A stretch of 64,000 bases of DNA from Apoderus coryli. Lineage: Eukaryota > Arthropoda > Insecta > Coleoptera > Attelabidae. Position numbers and translations under genes: made by a program. Position 1 is the first letter of the stretch, and each line of letters begins with the position of its first letter. Below the pieces are notes generated by a model. That model was not told the origin of the DNA, made no database searches, and saw only the letters and a list, made by a program, of their open reading frames with translations. Below, in pieces: positions 1-11,214 of the stretch. The stretch spans positions 22,382,001-22,446,000 of the forward strand of contig OU452201.1 of NCBI GenBank assembly GCA_911728435.2. Reading direction: 5' to 3'.

Positions 1-4
1 GTCA

Positions 5-50
5 CCATACATGTTTCGAGGGACCCGGCCTCATCATCAGTGGTGGATTT
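5..50 (-). ncRNA. Hammerhead-ribozyme-like motif (solo)
   Basis: On the minus strand CACCA is followed by CTGATGA, one extra T, a GAGG/CCTC stem, GAAAC, the palindrome ACATGT, and then TGGTG, which pairs back to CACCA as helix I. The putative cleavage triplet is GTA. This order matches a type I hammerhead with a very short, possibly intermolecular helix III, as known from Penelope-like retroelements. The extra base before stem II departs from the strict consensus, so activity is uncertain. Confidence 0.5.
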
Positions 51-1489
51 GATTTATCGAAAAGCTGGCATAAGTAATTGGACATACACAATGTCATTTC
101 ATGAAAGAAATTCTATAAACACAAAAACAAAACTAAGTCATATTACGATAAAATTATTGGTGTCGTACCTGTTTTTTCTTTTTACTAGTCATTGGTAGGT
201 TTTGATTGTACCAGTTGCCGTTTAACAATAAAATCATTGTTATATGCATAGGTATACTTTTTAAAAATTAACAATACCATCAGAAACAAGTCGCATTCAC
301 ATACATGTTCGGGATTTGTGTAATAATTTTGTTATTTTATTTTACTTGCCTGTGGAAGTTTTCTGTATTAAGTAAGTAGGTATAGAATATTACAACTGAT
401 TCCTTAAATAAAATAAATGACGCTTACCAATGTTAGGCACATGCAAAAAAAACAAACTAATATTAAAAGTAACTTAAAAACGAATAAAACATAACCAGAT
501 GTCTTGCGAACTTTTATATTAGAAAATATATTTCAATAAGTTGAAAGGCGGACAACATATTTTCTTAACTTTTAACGACTACTTTTGGAGAGTTGCTAAG
601 AATTTGGGAGACAATTTTATCTATCCATAGTAGTAGTCAGTGTATATAATATTGTAGTATGTTTATAAAGAAAACAGAATAAAAGAAGCATTTGAGTGGT
701 GAAGTATATCTGGTGAACGATAAGAATGAAATGGTAACAAATCATGAACTATGTATAGAGTATTTCAGTTTACTAGATAAGTTTCTTTGTGAACGATTAT
801 ATTTCTAAAGCAGCATTTTTTTATAAATATTAATGAGCTTGATATTGTTTGAAGCTTCAAGGTACTATAATTCGTTAAAACTCAAAATATTTATTTGTGT
901 GTGTATATCAGAGAAAGAAAAATCATCAAGAAAATACCTGTGGATATTACTTTCTGTACTGTGTAAATTTGTTGAAAATAGGCATTGTGTCCTGTTGTCC
1001 TGTGCCGGAACTTTTAGGATCTTTTCAGGGATAAGATAGTATGGGGTTAATTAATTTTCTCACTTTTGACCTGGCTCCCAGTTTTGGCATGGTCAAATAC
1101 GCGGCAAAATGACATCCTTCTTCAAGTTTATTCCTTAACAAATACTTAAATAAGCGCTAAGGCAGTCAGGCGCTTTATGTATTCTAAATAATCCTAAAGT
1201 TCCAATTAAACTGGGAATACTAAAGAGAACTTCAGGCCTTAGTGGATCATAACAAGTTTAACCTGATATGAGTTCCAGGATACTTAGGAATCGCGGCTGG
1301 ATATCTAACAGTAAATCATCTATACGCAGCAAACAGAAATAACATCACAATCAAAAAATATGACGACAGCTACCTCTTCACTGCTAATGCGACGTGAGAT
1401 ACAGTTATGCATTATCAAGGTCATATAGGGGACGCTTCGGATATTACTCTGTTGATGTGATCTAAATCCGTGATTGTTTGACATCGCTC
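51..1489. other. AT-rich stretch, no gene recognised
   Basis: No reading frame with recognisable protein similarity, no long repeat and no RNA gene is seen. The short frame at 833-1039 is isolated and has no family features. From about 1100 the sequence may already belong to the 3-prime flank of the LINE relic that follows. Confidence 0.5.
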
Positions 1490-2545
1490 AACTTGAATTT
1501 CGGAAATGGTGTATGGATAGTCAATAAACGCAGCTCTTCGCGTGAAACTAAGTTATTTGCGTTTATGAATATTGAGAGTTAATCTATTAGGATTACACCA
1601 CGCTTCGAGGGTACATAAGTCACTCTGCAACCTAATTCAATCTGTTATTGTGTTTACGGAAGCAAAGATTTTCACGTCGTCGGCGAAAAACAACCTACGT
1701 TTTAATAGACATTGATGCAGCTCATTTATAAACAGGAGGAATAATAATGGACCCAATTAGACCCATGCGGAATTCATGAGGTCGCTGAATAAACAAGAGA
1801 TTTAAAGACATATTGCTCACGGTTTTGTAAATAACACAAAGCTATCAAATTCGACTGAAATCCAAACGTATACATACACCGTGACCTTCATGGTCCAGAG
1901 TTTTAGAGATACAGTGAGAAGTTATTGACAGATTAGTGACAGTAGATCTCACACATATAAAACCATGCTGGTTGATTGAAATTAAACACCTAACAAACCG
2001 TGTAAATCCGTTCATACAAAATAGATCCAAACCACTTAGAAAAGTTGGATAGTAAGGAAATAGGAAGACAGTTATTTATATAAGACCTGTCGCCAGACTT
2101 AAAGATTACGACAACTTTCGATTCCTTCCATAGATCCAGGTAAGTGTTTGTTTCCAAAATTAGGTTGAAAATTGGTTTCAGAGGAGCAGCCAACACGGAA
2201 ATGCAATCCTTAACAAAAAATTAAGGAATATTATCCGAGTACGAGGTATTTGTACCTAAGTCGTTTGGATGCTGAGAATATGTCAGATATCTCAATGTGT
2301 CCAACGTGGAAAACATTAGTATTGAGAGAGCCACTCGTCGTCCAGTAATCAGATAAATCAAGAAAGACGATGTGAAAGAAAGTGGCGAATGAGTCAATAA
2401 TAGCTTGAGGATCACACTAAGACTGACCATTCCGCCACATAGTGTTTGGGATACGGGAAGATCGAGACTTGTTATGAAAATACGACCAAAAGTTTTGAGG
2501 ATCATTCTTAAGAGATTTCTGTAGGTATATATTAGACACATAGTT
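1490..2545 (-). pseudogene. Jockey-like non-LTR retrotransposon reverse transcriptase relic
   Basis: Read on the minus strand in changing frames, this is the reverse transcriptase of a Jockey-type LINE. From about 2545 down come a connector segment with NDPQNFWSYF, the fingers region with VVIFKSGDRS and PISLLSNFSKWF (2190-2000), then NQHGFICVRSTVTNL (about 1960), and the palm motif FADD (1676-1687) followed by LEAWCNPNRLTLN. The family's ORF2 would be about 900 aa; only about 350 codons are visible, broken by several stops and frameshifts. The endonuclease domain and 3-prime tail are not recognised. It is a dead, old copy. Confidence 0.75.
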
Positions 2546-2835
2546 GCAGCTTTCTGATTTTATAATGAGGTCAACTATCCTCATCATGTACTTAACTTCA
2601 TTTTTCCATTACATAAATGCTATCTGTCAAAAATGACAATTATGAGAATTTTGAAGAAGTAGAGAAATCTATCAAATTTGTTTTGGGTAGGTCGAGTTTT
2701 ATTTCAAGAACAATTATGAGATTCATACGTGGACAAACTAGAAAGAAAAGTTTTTTAATTGATATCAATATGATTTTTTTTTATATGATGAAATAAAAGT
2801 CAAATCTCAACAAAAATAAGTTTAATAGAAACTTC
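2546..2835. other. AT-rich spacer
   Basis: No gene or structured repeat is recognised here; it may include the upstream, decayed part of the LINE relic. Confidence 0.4.
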
Positions 2836-2840
2836 AATCA

Positions 2841-2887
2841 TCCAAACATGTTTCGGAACTTAAACCAGTCCCATCAGCAGTGGTAAC
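2841..2887 (-). ncRNA. Degenerate hammerhead-like motif
   Basis: The minus strand reads CCA, CTGCTGA (core A6 replaced by C), T, a GGGAC/GTTCC stem with one wobble pair, GAAAC, ACATGT, then TGG able to pair with CCA. It is the same architecture as the motif at 5-50 with a broken core, so probably an inactive member of the family. Confidence 0.4.
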
Positions 2888-2995
2888 AAGAGAAACTTAT
2901 AAAATAATGTTCCAGAAAATTTCTATCGAGGTCACCCTTATGGAAACATTTTTTGTTGTTTGATTTAAAATTTAATAACTAACAATATTATGCTA

Positions 2996-3151
2996 TCCTA
3001 TCTTTTCTTTTTATATATCATAATGTTTTTTAATTTTTATTTATTGTCTAATTACTTCAACAGAAATTGGAAAAATATTAAAATAAAAAAAATAAGAAAT
3101 ATTTTTCTAATAATTAAAAAACATCATGATATATAAAAAGAAAAGATAGGA
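2996..3151. repeat. Foldback element, about 38-bp arms
   Basis: The arm at 2996-3034 is the reverse complement of 3114-3151, with one or two mismatches, around an AT-rich loop of about 80 bp. It has the size and shape of a small foldback or MITE-like repeat. No transposon family is assigned and no clear target duplication is seen. Confidence 0.6.
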
Positions 3152-5236
3152 CTTTTTCAAATTAATATGATTTTTAATAATTTAGAATGAATAGATAATG
3201 AAATTATAAAATTCAAATATTTTTTATCAAACATGTCTTTTGTTTTTTTTCTCTTTATGTTTCTTTTAAGTCATCAACACTTTTATAGGTTCTCCACACC
3301 TGAAGTGTGCTATTTGTATGTAATAAATACATTCTGAATTAGCCGCCATATCATCGGAATCTCTCTCAAAAACTGGATTTCGTCGAAATTAAAACAAAAA
3401 GACGCTGATTTTTAGTTTTAGCGCTTTGTACACGGATTCATGCATCCCATTGCATATAAATTATGTAATCAAAATAAATATATTTTTTAGGTTTATGGAT
3501 TTAGTTACGAAAAGTATTAAATCAAATACCTACTTTATAAAAAATTAGAAATAATTATTTGCTCAAAATTATGTGTATTCTGAACAATTTAGGAACATAA
3601 TTCATTTTACACACAACAACAACCCCTCCAATCTGTGCTCGAACCTTAATTTCTATATCAAGTATGAGTAATGGACTGTTATCAAAAGAGCCTTAAAACA
3701 TAAGCATATTATTCATTGGGAGTAGCTAATAATGAGTTGTGGGACGTGTTAACGTTGACACTCAACGACGTTCCGCACTATGCCTCTTTTATATCCAAAA
3801 TTTTGGCATCATTAGACATATATTAATGTATTTATTATATATTATTATAGGGTGTAAGAACAATAGAAATTATAGTAGCTAAAGTATAATAGTAGGCGAT
3901 AGTATCGTTGTTAAAATATATTTTTTACTAAGTGCTTGCTGTAGATTTTCTTCCAGATTTTGTATTATACTAATATTTTGTAAATCGTATCTGAAAATAA
4001 TTTGGAGATGTTGATCAACCAGAAGAGAAAGTTTAATTTATCCAAAAAATTCCTGATCCAATTAATATTTTCAAATTGTTGGAATTTTTATAATTCCGAG
4101 TTTTTTTTTACAAAATTCTGCAAAAAAGTCAGAATAGTAACAATTCTGAGGTGTTTTACAGACTTGTGTAAACAAAGTCAGAATTATAAAAAATATTTTG
4201 TATGGCCCTTCTACGTTTTCGTAGAAATCTGTTATTATTATAATAATAATAATATAAAACATTTTGTGGCAAATACGAGAGTAAAAGACAACAAATGAAG
4301 AAGGAACACGAAATTGTTCGTCGCCACAGCTATGAATTTTGCAAAATGACCGCATTCCACATCCAGATAAATCAAAAATAAAATATTTCAATTTTTTTTT
4401 CCGCATTCATAATTTGAATGGAATGTTCACTTGAATGCAACGAAAATCACGCTTTCAGCTTGATTGAGCTGAAAATTCATTCTATAGTTTGATATTCATT
4501 TGTTACAAATTTTTTCTGAACCTTTCATCAACCTTTTCATAACAAAATTTTTTGAGAAGCCAGAGAAGCATAAAATTCAAATGAGGCCTGAACCAGAAAA
4601 AATGAGTGTAGGATTACCATATTTTTAGCGTAACAATGAATTCTAGAAATTTGTCGATACATGCAATGAAAATACAGTTGATAGATTGGTGACAAAGATT
4701 TTTTGTGTATTCTACTACAGCTGGTAATGGGGAGAGGCGTCAGAATGTACGGTAAATTTGTATTAATACAGCAAAGCAAAATAACCAGCTAGGTTTTCTT
4801 TCCTATCCTAACTCGTCATTTTTAGTTTGCCACTACTCAACTTACATTAAAGGTAATTCAGAACAAATTAGTTACATTGTTTAGAAACATACTCTTACTT
4901 CTTGTAGTGCTACTAAATCGGATTTCCACTTATACGAGTATTTCTCAGATAAATAACCTACTTTACCCCTTTTCGCCTTATTCGTTTCTCTGTTTTCATC
5001 GCGTAAATTCTTTTTTCGCTTTGTTCGTGCCATGCCATTATATCGTTATTCCTCAGTTGCTGCTGCACAACCAGTCATTAGTATTCTATCTTTATTATAC
5101 AAGAATTAGCTCATTGGACCATTATTCGCTTTACAGCCACGGTCGTGCAGGAAAAAAGAGAGGATTTCAATCGAAATTAACACAAAACTTTATTTATGTT
5201 GTTTTAACTAAATATTGTTCAATTTTATGATGCTAC
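3152..5236. other. AT-rich region, no gene recognised
   Basis: Short frames occur (4002-4298 plus, 4877-5230 plus) but none has recognisable domains, and they are not supported as genes. A short ATT microsatellite lies at about 4233-4254. Nothing else is identified. Confidence 0.5.
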
Positions 5237-5352
5237 AACTTTAACGTTATACATAGTTTATACTTTCTTAACGAATTTACTAAAATCAGCACAATCGCTG
5301 CTTATTTTAGTCAATTCGTTTAAAAAATATAAACTATGTATGACGTTAAAGC
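5237..5352. repeat. Foldback hairpin, about 50-bp arms
   Basis: Arms of about 50 bp (5237-5286 and 5301-5352) are inverted copies with small indels around a roughly 14-bp centre. They include ACTTTAACGT-type ends and a shared motif around ACATAGTTTATA. It is probably a short non-autonomous foldback element. Confidence 0.6.
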
Positions 5353-6810
5353 TGGTATTGAATCGAAACGACATCGCGCGGTATCGCTTTTAGTACCGTC
5401 AAATAATCGAAATGGAACTGTGATCGAAATGTAGTGAACATTTGTGACAAATACCCGAAATGTAACAAAACTTCAATAAACGAAGCGACCTAGATATCGA
5501 AATGAAAGTTAGGGGAAATGTGGACGAGACGACATAGTTCGGTGAGATGACAGACTTTCGTTTTTGGAAACTAGCGCCACCTAGAGATGCACTTCCTTGT
5601 ATCCACCATTAGATCACTTGTTAGGAGGTAGCCTGTGTTACTTTGGTGTCAAGTGTTCTGAATTTATCAGAAATATTGATCGAAATTGAATATAAGCAGG
5701 TAAGAGTGTTTACTAGTTTACAACTACCACAACTATTACAGAAAAAGAGGTATATTTTGGTTATTAATTGGTAAATATATGAAATTGGGGATACCTAACC
5801 TAACTACTGCACAATTCATTGCCGCATAACGGCTGTTCTTTTAGTGCCAACTTCAAATTTTCAATTATGTAACGGGTGAAGGGGATATGACACACCTCTT
5901 CATTGGGTGAGTTGACATAGCATACAGTGTCAAAAAGCGAAGGAATGGGCTCACATTGAATGCGCAGGACATTGAATGCGCAAAAAAAACCAAAAATTTC
6001 ATTTGTGAATTATGTTTGTGACTCGGTTTGTGATAATTTTGCCAAAACCTTTTAATAATTTATGTTCAGTTTTTATAAGAATTTATCTTTATTTTTTGTT
6101 TACGTAGTTTATTACAAATAGTGCCCATTATTCCGATAAAGAATCACCACAATTTTCTTTTTAATACCTTAACAGCCCCAAAACACTAATATGTCAATTT
6201 GGCCGCAAACTTTAGGATGAGATGACATACCAGGCATATTTCTAAAAAAACCTGCAAGTACTAATAATTACATATTTTTTTAAATTTATTGCTTGCTATG
6301 TATAACTTAATCATATTCGATAGTTTTGACTTATTCCGATTTCAGATATAAAAATCAGGAAAAAAATTATTGCCGTATATATAAAGGCTATGTCATCTCA
6401 TCCACATTTCCTCTAAACTTGAACATAATAACCGAAATGAACTGAAACTCTCGATATCGGAACCTTAGTACGACACGAGACTGAAACAGGTACCAAAACT
6501 CGGAGTAACGAAACAGAACCGAAACCCTCAGTGCAGTGAATGAAACTAAAAGCAAAACGCATAATGTTAAGATTGGTACCGAAACTATGTGCAGCGAACT
6601 GATATAGAAACCGAAAGAGTTTCGGTATCGGTTTCGGTTCCGTAGCTTCAGTTTCTATACTGCTTCGTTACTATGTTACTTTCGGTACCTATCTGGGTCT
6701 TGGTTAATGAGTTTGTCGTTGGAATAGGTTTCGGTAATGATTTCGTTTCTGTTAATAACCTTTTGCTGGAGATTTGGGTATTCTGTTATTAACCATTTCG
6801 TTACTGCTTG
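5353..6810. repeat. Large imperfect foldback of degenerate CGAAA/TTTCG units
   Basis: From 5353 to about 6625 the plus strand is dense in CCGAAAC and CGAAATG-like words. From about 6630 to 6810 the same words appear reversed (TTTCGGT, GTTTCGTT), with the switch at an obvious palindrome near 6612-6640. The left arm is split by a separate element at 5509-6416. No coding capacity is recognised. Confidence 0.5.
5509..6416. mobile_element. Non-autonomous DNA element with about 29-bp TIRs
   Basis: The termini 5509-5537 and 6388-6416 are inverted copies (TTAGGGGAAATGTGG at the left, CCACATTTCCTCTAA at the right, a few mismatches inside). The 908-bp element contains no transposase but several internal words resembling GAGATGACATA. 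It interrupts the CGAAA-rich foldback and so is younger than it. The superfamily is not assigned; the terminal TTA/TAA would suit a Harbinger-like element, but this is weak. Confidence 0.5.
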
Positions 6811-7084
6811 AGGTGGTAAGTCATGATGACCTTATATATATGAGAAACCATCGTATGCTTGACTACATTAATAATACATTCTTTATGCCATAACGTTTAA
6901 CCGAATTTTAATTATATCGAAAGGAAATCATTATTATTAATGAAATCAAGCATATATAGTTGTTTTTTAGTTTTCGCACACGATACTAGTATTGTATATG
7001 TCAAAAATTCGATGTAAATATTTTGTTGGAAATACACGAATAGCATCTTTTTGGAAAAAAAGTAACAGGGACGATGACAAAATT

Positions 7085-7905
7085 GGAACAGTCCCGATTA
7101 TATTATATCTAGTCGGGAAAGTTTTGGGGCGACACAACCGATTTTTTTTTTAATGTTTGCAAAGTGATCTAAAACTTTTTCAATATTTATTTTTATATCC
7201 TCATGTAAATGTAACAATGCCAATCCTACCAGTGTTTCTTGACCTGTAGAAGCGCGAGGCCAAGTCTTCAGTCTTTTCAACGTTGAAAGATAATAAATAT
7301 AGGGCCTCATAAATATTTGGAAATATATCCACATCACACGCTTCTAAAACAGAAAACGCATAATCGGGTAAATATACCCATTCTCCCATTTTTTAAACCA
7401 CAGTTCCAGTTCTGTATCTAAAGAGAACATATGAATTATTCCTTATTTACATTTTGAAAATTCGACAGATACTTAGCTAAATTTAGTTTAAAGGATTCAA
7501 CAATTTTTATCTTGTTGAACCAGAAATTAAGATCATGTACTAATTGTCTAATAAAATAATAAAAAAATATTCTTGAGCGTTAAAACATGGAATATTGACA
7601 CGATTAGGTTGCCTAGGTTTAATTCGATTTCTTTGTAAATATTTAAAAAGCAGGTGTCTTCATTTTCTCTTTTTCCATTTAAAACTGAAATTACCTCTTT
7701 GACTACAGTTTGAGCTCGATTTTTATCTATTGACTTTGATTGTAAAAGCATGCATAGGCCAAGTGTTAAACTTAGAAAATAAGACAAATATATCAGGGAT
7801 GCTATGAATCTCCTATTTAGCAGAACATCAACCAGAGTACGTGCTTTGAAGGAACTTTCTTTGTCTTTCCACTCCAAAATAAGTTCTAAAAATTCAATAT
7901 TTATT
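7085..7905 (-). pseudogene. hAT-type transposase relic (ZMYM1/P52-repressor-like C-terminus)
   Basis: Read on the minus strand: IEFLELILEWK leads into SFKARTLVDVLLNRR (7905-7800) and an NGKRENEDTCFLNIY segment. Next come LVHDLNFWFN (about 7530) and YLPDYAFSVLEACDVDIFPN (about 7370). The C-terminal dimerisation block follows, with TLKRLKTWPR and GLALLHLHEDI (about 7280-7200). The order and wording match C-terminal hAT domains found in insect ZMYM1-like transposases. At least three frame changes and stops mean it is not functional. The N-terminal zinc finger and first catalytic part are missing. Confidence 0.65.
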
Positions 7906-8403
7906 ATTTTAAAGCAAATCTTAATTCTTAAAACAGAATCATGAGGTTCTGAAATCTGGTTTCAAAAAGACTAATCTGCTTCTTGTCTTGGGAAGAATGG
8001 GGGTAATTTTAATTACCCCATTAATTGATTACTGCGCTCATGCTTTTTCACCCCAAAATAGTACACAAGGAAAGCAAAAAAGAGCATTATTCCCTTTGTC
8101 ACAACCACATAATATCCAATTATTTCTCGAATAAATGTTACTATTAAAATGACTTGTATAGGCTTTTCCACGACTCGAAGCCCTTTTTCTATTAAAATAT
8201 CCGGTAGTCGACGCCATTTCTCTTTTAATGCAATTTTTTCTGCATATTATGTTTATTTAAAATTTTGTCTAACATATATTAAATTATAAGTAAGCAATAT
8301 TCCTTATTAATATTAATTTTCCAAAAGAAAACTTAAAAATTACAACACCGTAACAAACAACATCATTTTAATGAAGTATTCCATGATATTGTGGATTATC
8401 AAT
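7906..8403. other. No feature recognised
   Basis: AT-rich sequence without recognisable coding, repeat or RNA structure. It may include the decayed N-terminal half of the hAT relic. Confidence 0.4.
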
Positions 8404-8480
8404 TTAATGGTATGAAATGATACTGTCATTCATCCACTCAAATTTAGTTTATGAAATTGCAGGTGATCTTCAACATACAA

Positions 8481-8526
8481 AAGCAGACACGTTTCAATTC
8501 TCTAAGGAATCATCTTCAGTGCTAAT
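8481..8526 (-). ncRNA. Hammerhead-like motif, left arm
   Basis: The minus strand reads AGCA, CTGAAGA, T, G, an ATTC/GAAT stem, T, GAAAC, then GTGTC followed by TGCT that can pair with AGCA. CTGAAGA fits the CUGANGA hammerhead core and GTC is a good cleavage triplet. Confidence 0.5.
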
Positions 8527-8836
8527 ATTTTAAAACTCTATACATTTCAACATAGTTAACTCATTTGAATAATTGTTTTTAATTTATTCTGGTTATAAGT
8601 TGGCCAGCTATATTGTGTTCTTACAATTCAATACAGAACATGGGTGGAAAAAAACTTTTTATTAACATTATATCATTAACATAAAGCTAATTAATGCGAT
8701 CTTCTTTTACATTTTTTCATAATGAAGAAAGTTAAGTAAATATTTAATAAAACTTGTGAATAAATATTTAGAATTAGAATAACTTAATTTTCTTAATTAT
8801 GAAAAAGCGTAAAAGAAGATCGAGCATACTTAAAAT

Positions 8837-8883
8837 CTTAGCACTTAAGATGATCCCTTAGAGAATTGAAACATGTCTGCTGA
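8837..8883 (+). ncRNA. Hammerhead-like motif, right arm
   Basis: The plus strand reads AGCA, CTTAAGA (core G5 changed to A), a weak stem, GAAAC, ACATGT, C, then TGCT pairing with AGCA. It is the inverted partner of 8481-8526 with a damaged core. Confidence 0.45.
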
Positions 8884-8948
8884 AGATCACCTGCAATTTA
8901 ATAAACTAAATTTGAGTGGATGAATGACAGTATCATTTCATATCATTA

Positions 8949-9827
8949 AAATAAATAATGATAATAAATTTGTTCTCACTTCGCAAAATAAAGTATTTTA
9001 GCTTGCCAAAATTTCTGAAATGTACCTAAACTTGTTTTATTCGGATCAATTCTTAAACATTACTTAAACTTATAAATTGAACGTAAATCACTATAAGAGA
9101 ATATATTGGGAAGAATTAAGTAGTAGTATTCGTTATATTCCAGTATTCGTTTGTTTATAAATATGTCATTTTATAGTCATGAATTAAACATTTTCCATGA
9201 AACTTCAATAGGAAATCATTTCCAGCCCCCTACTCAGCTTAGAAACACATGTGTAAAAAGCGTAGTCTATTTATTGTATCGTTCTGTACATTGTGTGGAA
9301 TGGAAAATTCGGTGTATGGGTCTGCATGCAAAAGTAGCCTTAAAAAGACAGCATCGCGTATAGGAGGCGCGCTCCTCCTTCATTTGCAATACGCGATTCG
9401 CAATTTTTCTCTCTCCTAGCTAATTCCCCAGTTTGTATTCTCAAACAACTCTCTTTTGTATTGTGCAGATTTATGTGGACGTTCTGGCGACGGCAGCAGC
9501 CAGTTCGCTTTTCTGCACTTCTATGCATTTCTGTCCTTATTATTACTAGACAAGCTGTTTCGTTATTTAGAATATCTATATAATATTCAGTTTTTGGTGG
9601 TTTTTCACCATCCAGTTTCTCACATATTTATGCTAAAGGTATGTTATCAAAATTATGGTTAATACTTGCTTCGAGATCTAACCTTTGCATATTATATTTT
9701 GATATTATTTACTACGATAAAAGTTCTTTGAAATTTTATTTTTCCAGGAAGTGTGGAATTGCGATAGTTAAGTTTATTATAACCAAAGTAACAAAAGAAA
9801 AACGGTGCAGGACAAAAAAATAATAAC
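8949..9827. other. No gene recognised; GC-richer patch at 9360-9530
   Basis: Three overlapping short frames occur, none with a recognisable family. The 9360-9530 segment is less AT-rich than its surroundings, which could mark a 5-prime untranslated or promoter region, but nothing in the sequence confirms this. Confidence 0.35.
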
Positions 9828-9880
9828 GCACTAGACATCAGCCCACGTTTCGTTTAATAATAATGATAATAGCTAATAAT
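9828..9880 (-). repeat. Half of a Penelope-type terminal motif joined to an ATT-rich run
   Basis: The minus strand carries GAAACGTGGGCTGATG, similar to the 3-prime half of the hammerhead-like motif at 42,438-42,485. Its 5-prime half is replaced by an ATT-rich run. It is a probable relic. Confidence 0.35.
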
Positions 9881-10800
9881 AAAGCCGTGTGGTAGCCGGC
9901 GATAGAATAGCGCCAAGGAATCTCCTGCCTGTCGTAGAAGGCGACTAACTGGAGCGACTCTCCGTCGTCTTACACCCTTTCCAATTCCTATTTATTTTCA
10001 CTTTGACCCTACCTTAAGCACTAAGTTCAATGTGTAAGCGAATGTGCCGAGGGACTGAGTGAAACATGGGCGAAATTGTGTCAAGAACGTGGATCGTCGG
10101 CCACCTGGAGTCATCCGGTACTATTTAAAATTACCCTTTCTCAGAGTGGGACTCCTCTGAGGTCGAACTTGCTCTCGATTACTTGTGGGAAGACAATGGA
10201 GAAAGAAATTCTAGAGAAATACAGTGGCACCTTCAATTCGCGTATTACACAGTGACGAATATGATGAATGATTTAACACTGTACGGATGTAAATTGCAAG
10301 AGAGAGGGGGACCAGGACAGGAAAACAGAGAAAACACGGTGGATGCAATACACTGCGTACTTGAGAGAGAAAGATCTACTTTGAGCTGAATGGAATAAAC
10401 CTAGAGAATCGTGCCAAATTACCGAAATTGAAGCCAAACAAATATATATATACATATAGAACTGCTCAATACAATTATGAACGAATCAAACCTCACGGAT
10501 GTTGCGCATGTCTTGTACTGTGGGGCCTCAATTGTGTGTCAAGAAAACGGGAGAAAGTTGATGGCTGGTAATGAGCAGAATACGTACTATGGAGAACCAC
10601 CATGGAAAATACGTAGGTATACGAAGAAACATAGGTAAGACAAGAGCAGAAATAGGAATAATTACAAACTATTTGGACATCCGAATACTAACCACATCAA
10701 AAGTAAAAAGAAAGGCAAAGGATATCATGAAGAAACCAATAATATAAACTAGCGACCCGTATCATCTAACATTTAGAGCTTCTTAAATAAAAGCTGGCTG
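9881..10800. repeat. Degenerate interspersed repeat, family not identified
   Basis: The segment opens with a GC-richer block (words TAGCCGGCGATAGAATAGCG and TCTCCTGCCTGTCGTAGAAG) of the type seen in the untranslated region of RTE-like insect LINEs. It continues with broken lysine-rich frames (10,590-10,760). No domain can be named with confidence, so it is recorded as a repeat relic only. Confidence 0.35.
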
Positions 10801-11156
10801 TCCTCGGAACAAAATTTAAAACTTATACTAAGACCTACAAACAAAAAAGAAGCAGTTTTATATCGATAGAAGGAAATTTTTCCGGAACTTGGTGCAATAA
10901 AAAAAAGCCCAACTGAAATCCAAAAATATCCAACAAAAGCAGAAATGTATTTCTATTAGAATAACAATTGAGGGCCAGCTAAATGCATGAGGAAGTAAAT
11001 TGATTGATCAATGAAACCTTGAGCAATAACACAAAACAATTAACAACGTCGTCTTACTTTCAGAAAATAAAATGATTTGCGAAAATTTCAGAATTTTGCT
11101 AGTGTCTTACTGAGATTTAGCAAGCGATTGTCGAATATATTTGCTTGGAAGCATAA

Positions 11157-11214
11157 TTTTGACTTTGTCAGGGGTGGATCATATTCGGTGATCTACCCCT
11201 GACAAAGTCAAAAA
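11157..11214. repeat. Near-perfect 58-bp hairpin
   Basis: The arm starting TTTTGACTTTGTCAGGGG (11,157) returns as its inverse ending at 11,214, with one mismatch and a seven-base loop. It is the strongest short hairpin in the window. Its function is unknown. Confidence 0.7.

Larger units (their letters stand above)
8404..8948. repeat. 545-bp palindrome with paired hammerhead-like motifs
   Basis: Arms 8404-8535 and 8830-8948 are inverted copies (shared words such as TGCAGGTGATCTTCA and GATACTGTCATTCATCC). A second inverted pair lies inside (8697-8740 with 8783-8823), and an extra segment of about 155 bp sits on the left side only. Each arm carries a hammerhead-like motif on opposite strands. 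The layout resembles two inverted Penelope-type terminal repeats that have lost the coding part. Confidence 0.65.

Noticed and set aside
4002..5230. Several 80-117-codon frames on both strands
   Set aside because: Composition is AT-driven, the frames overlap each other on opposite strands, and no domain or splice context supports them.
9340..9528. Arginine-rich 62-codon minus-strand frame in a GC-richer patch
   Set aside because: No recognisable family; it overlaps a plus-strand frame of equal length, so there is no basis to prefer either.
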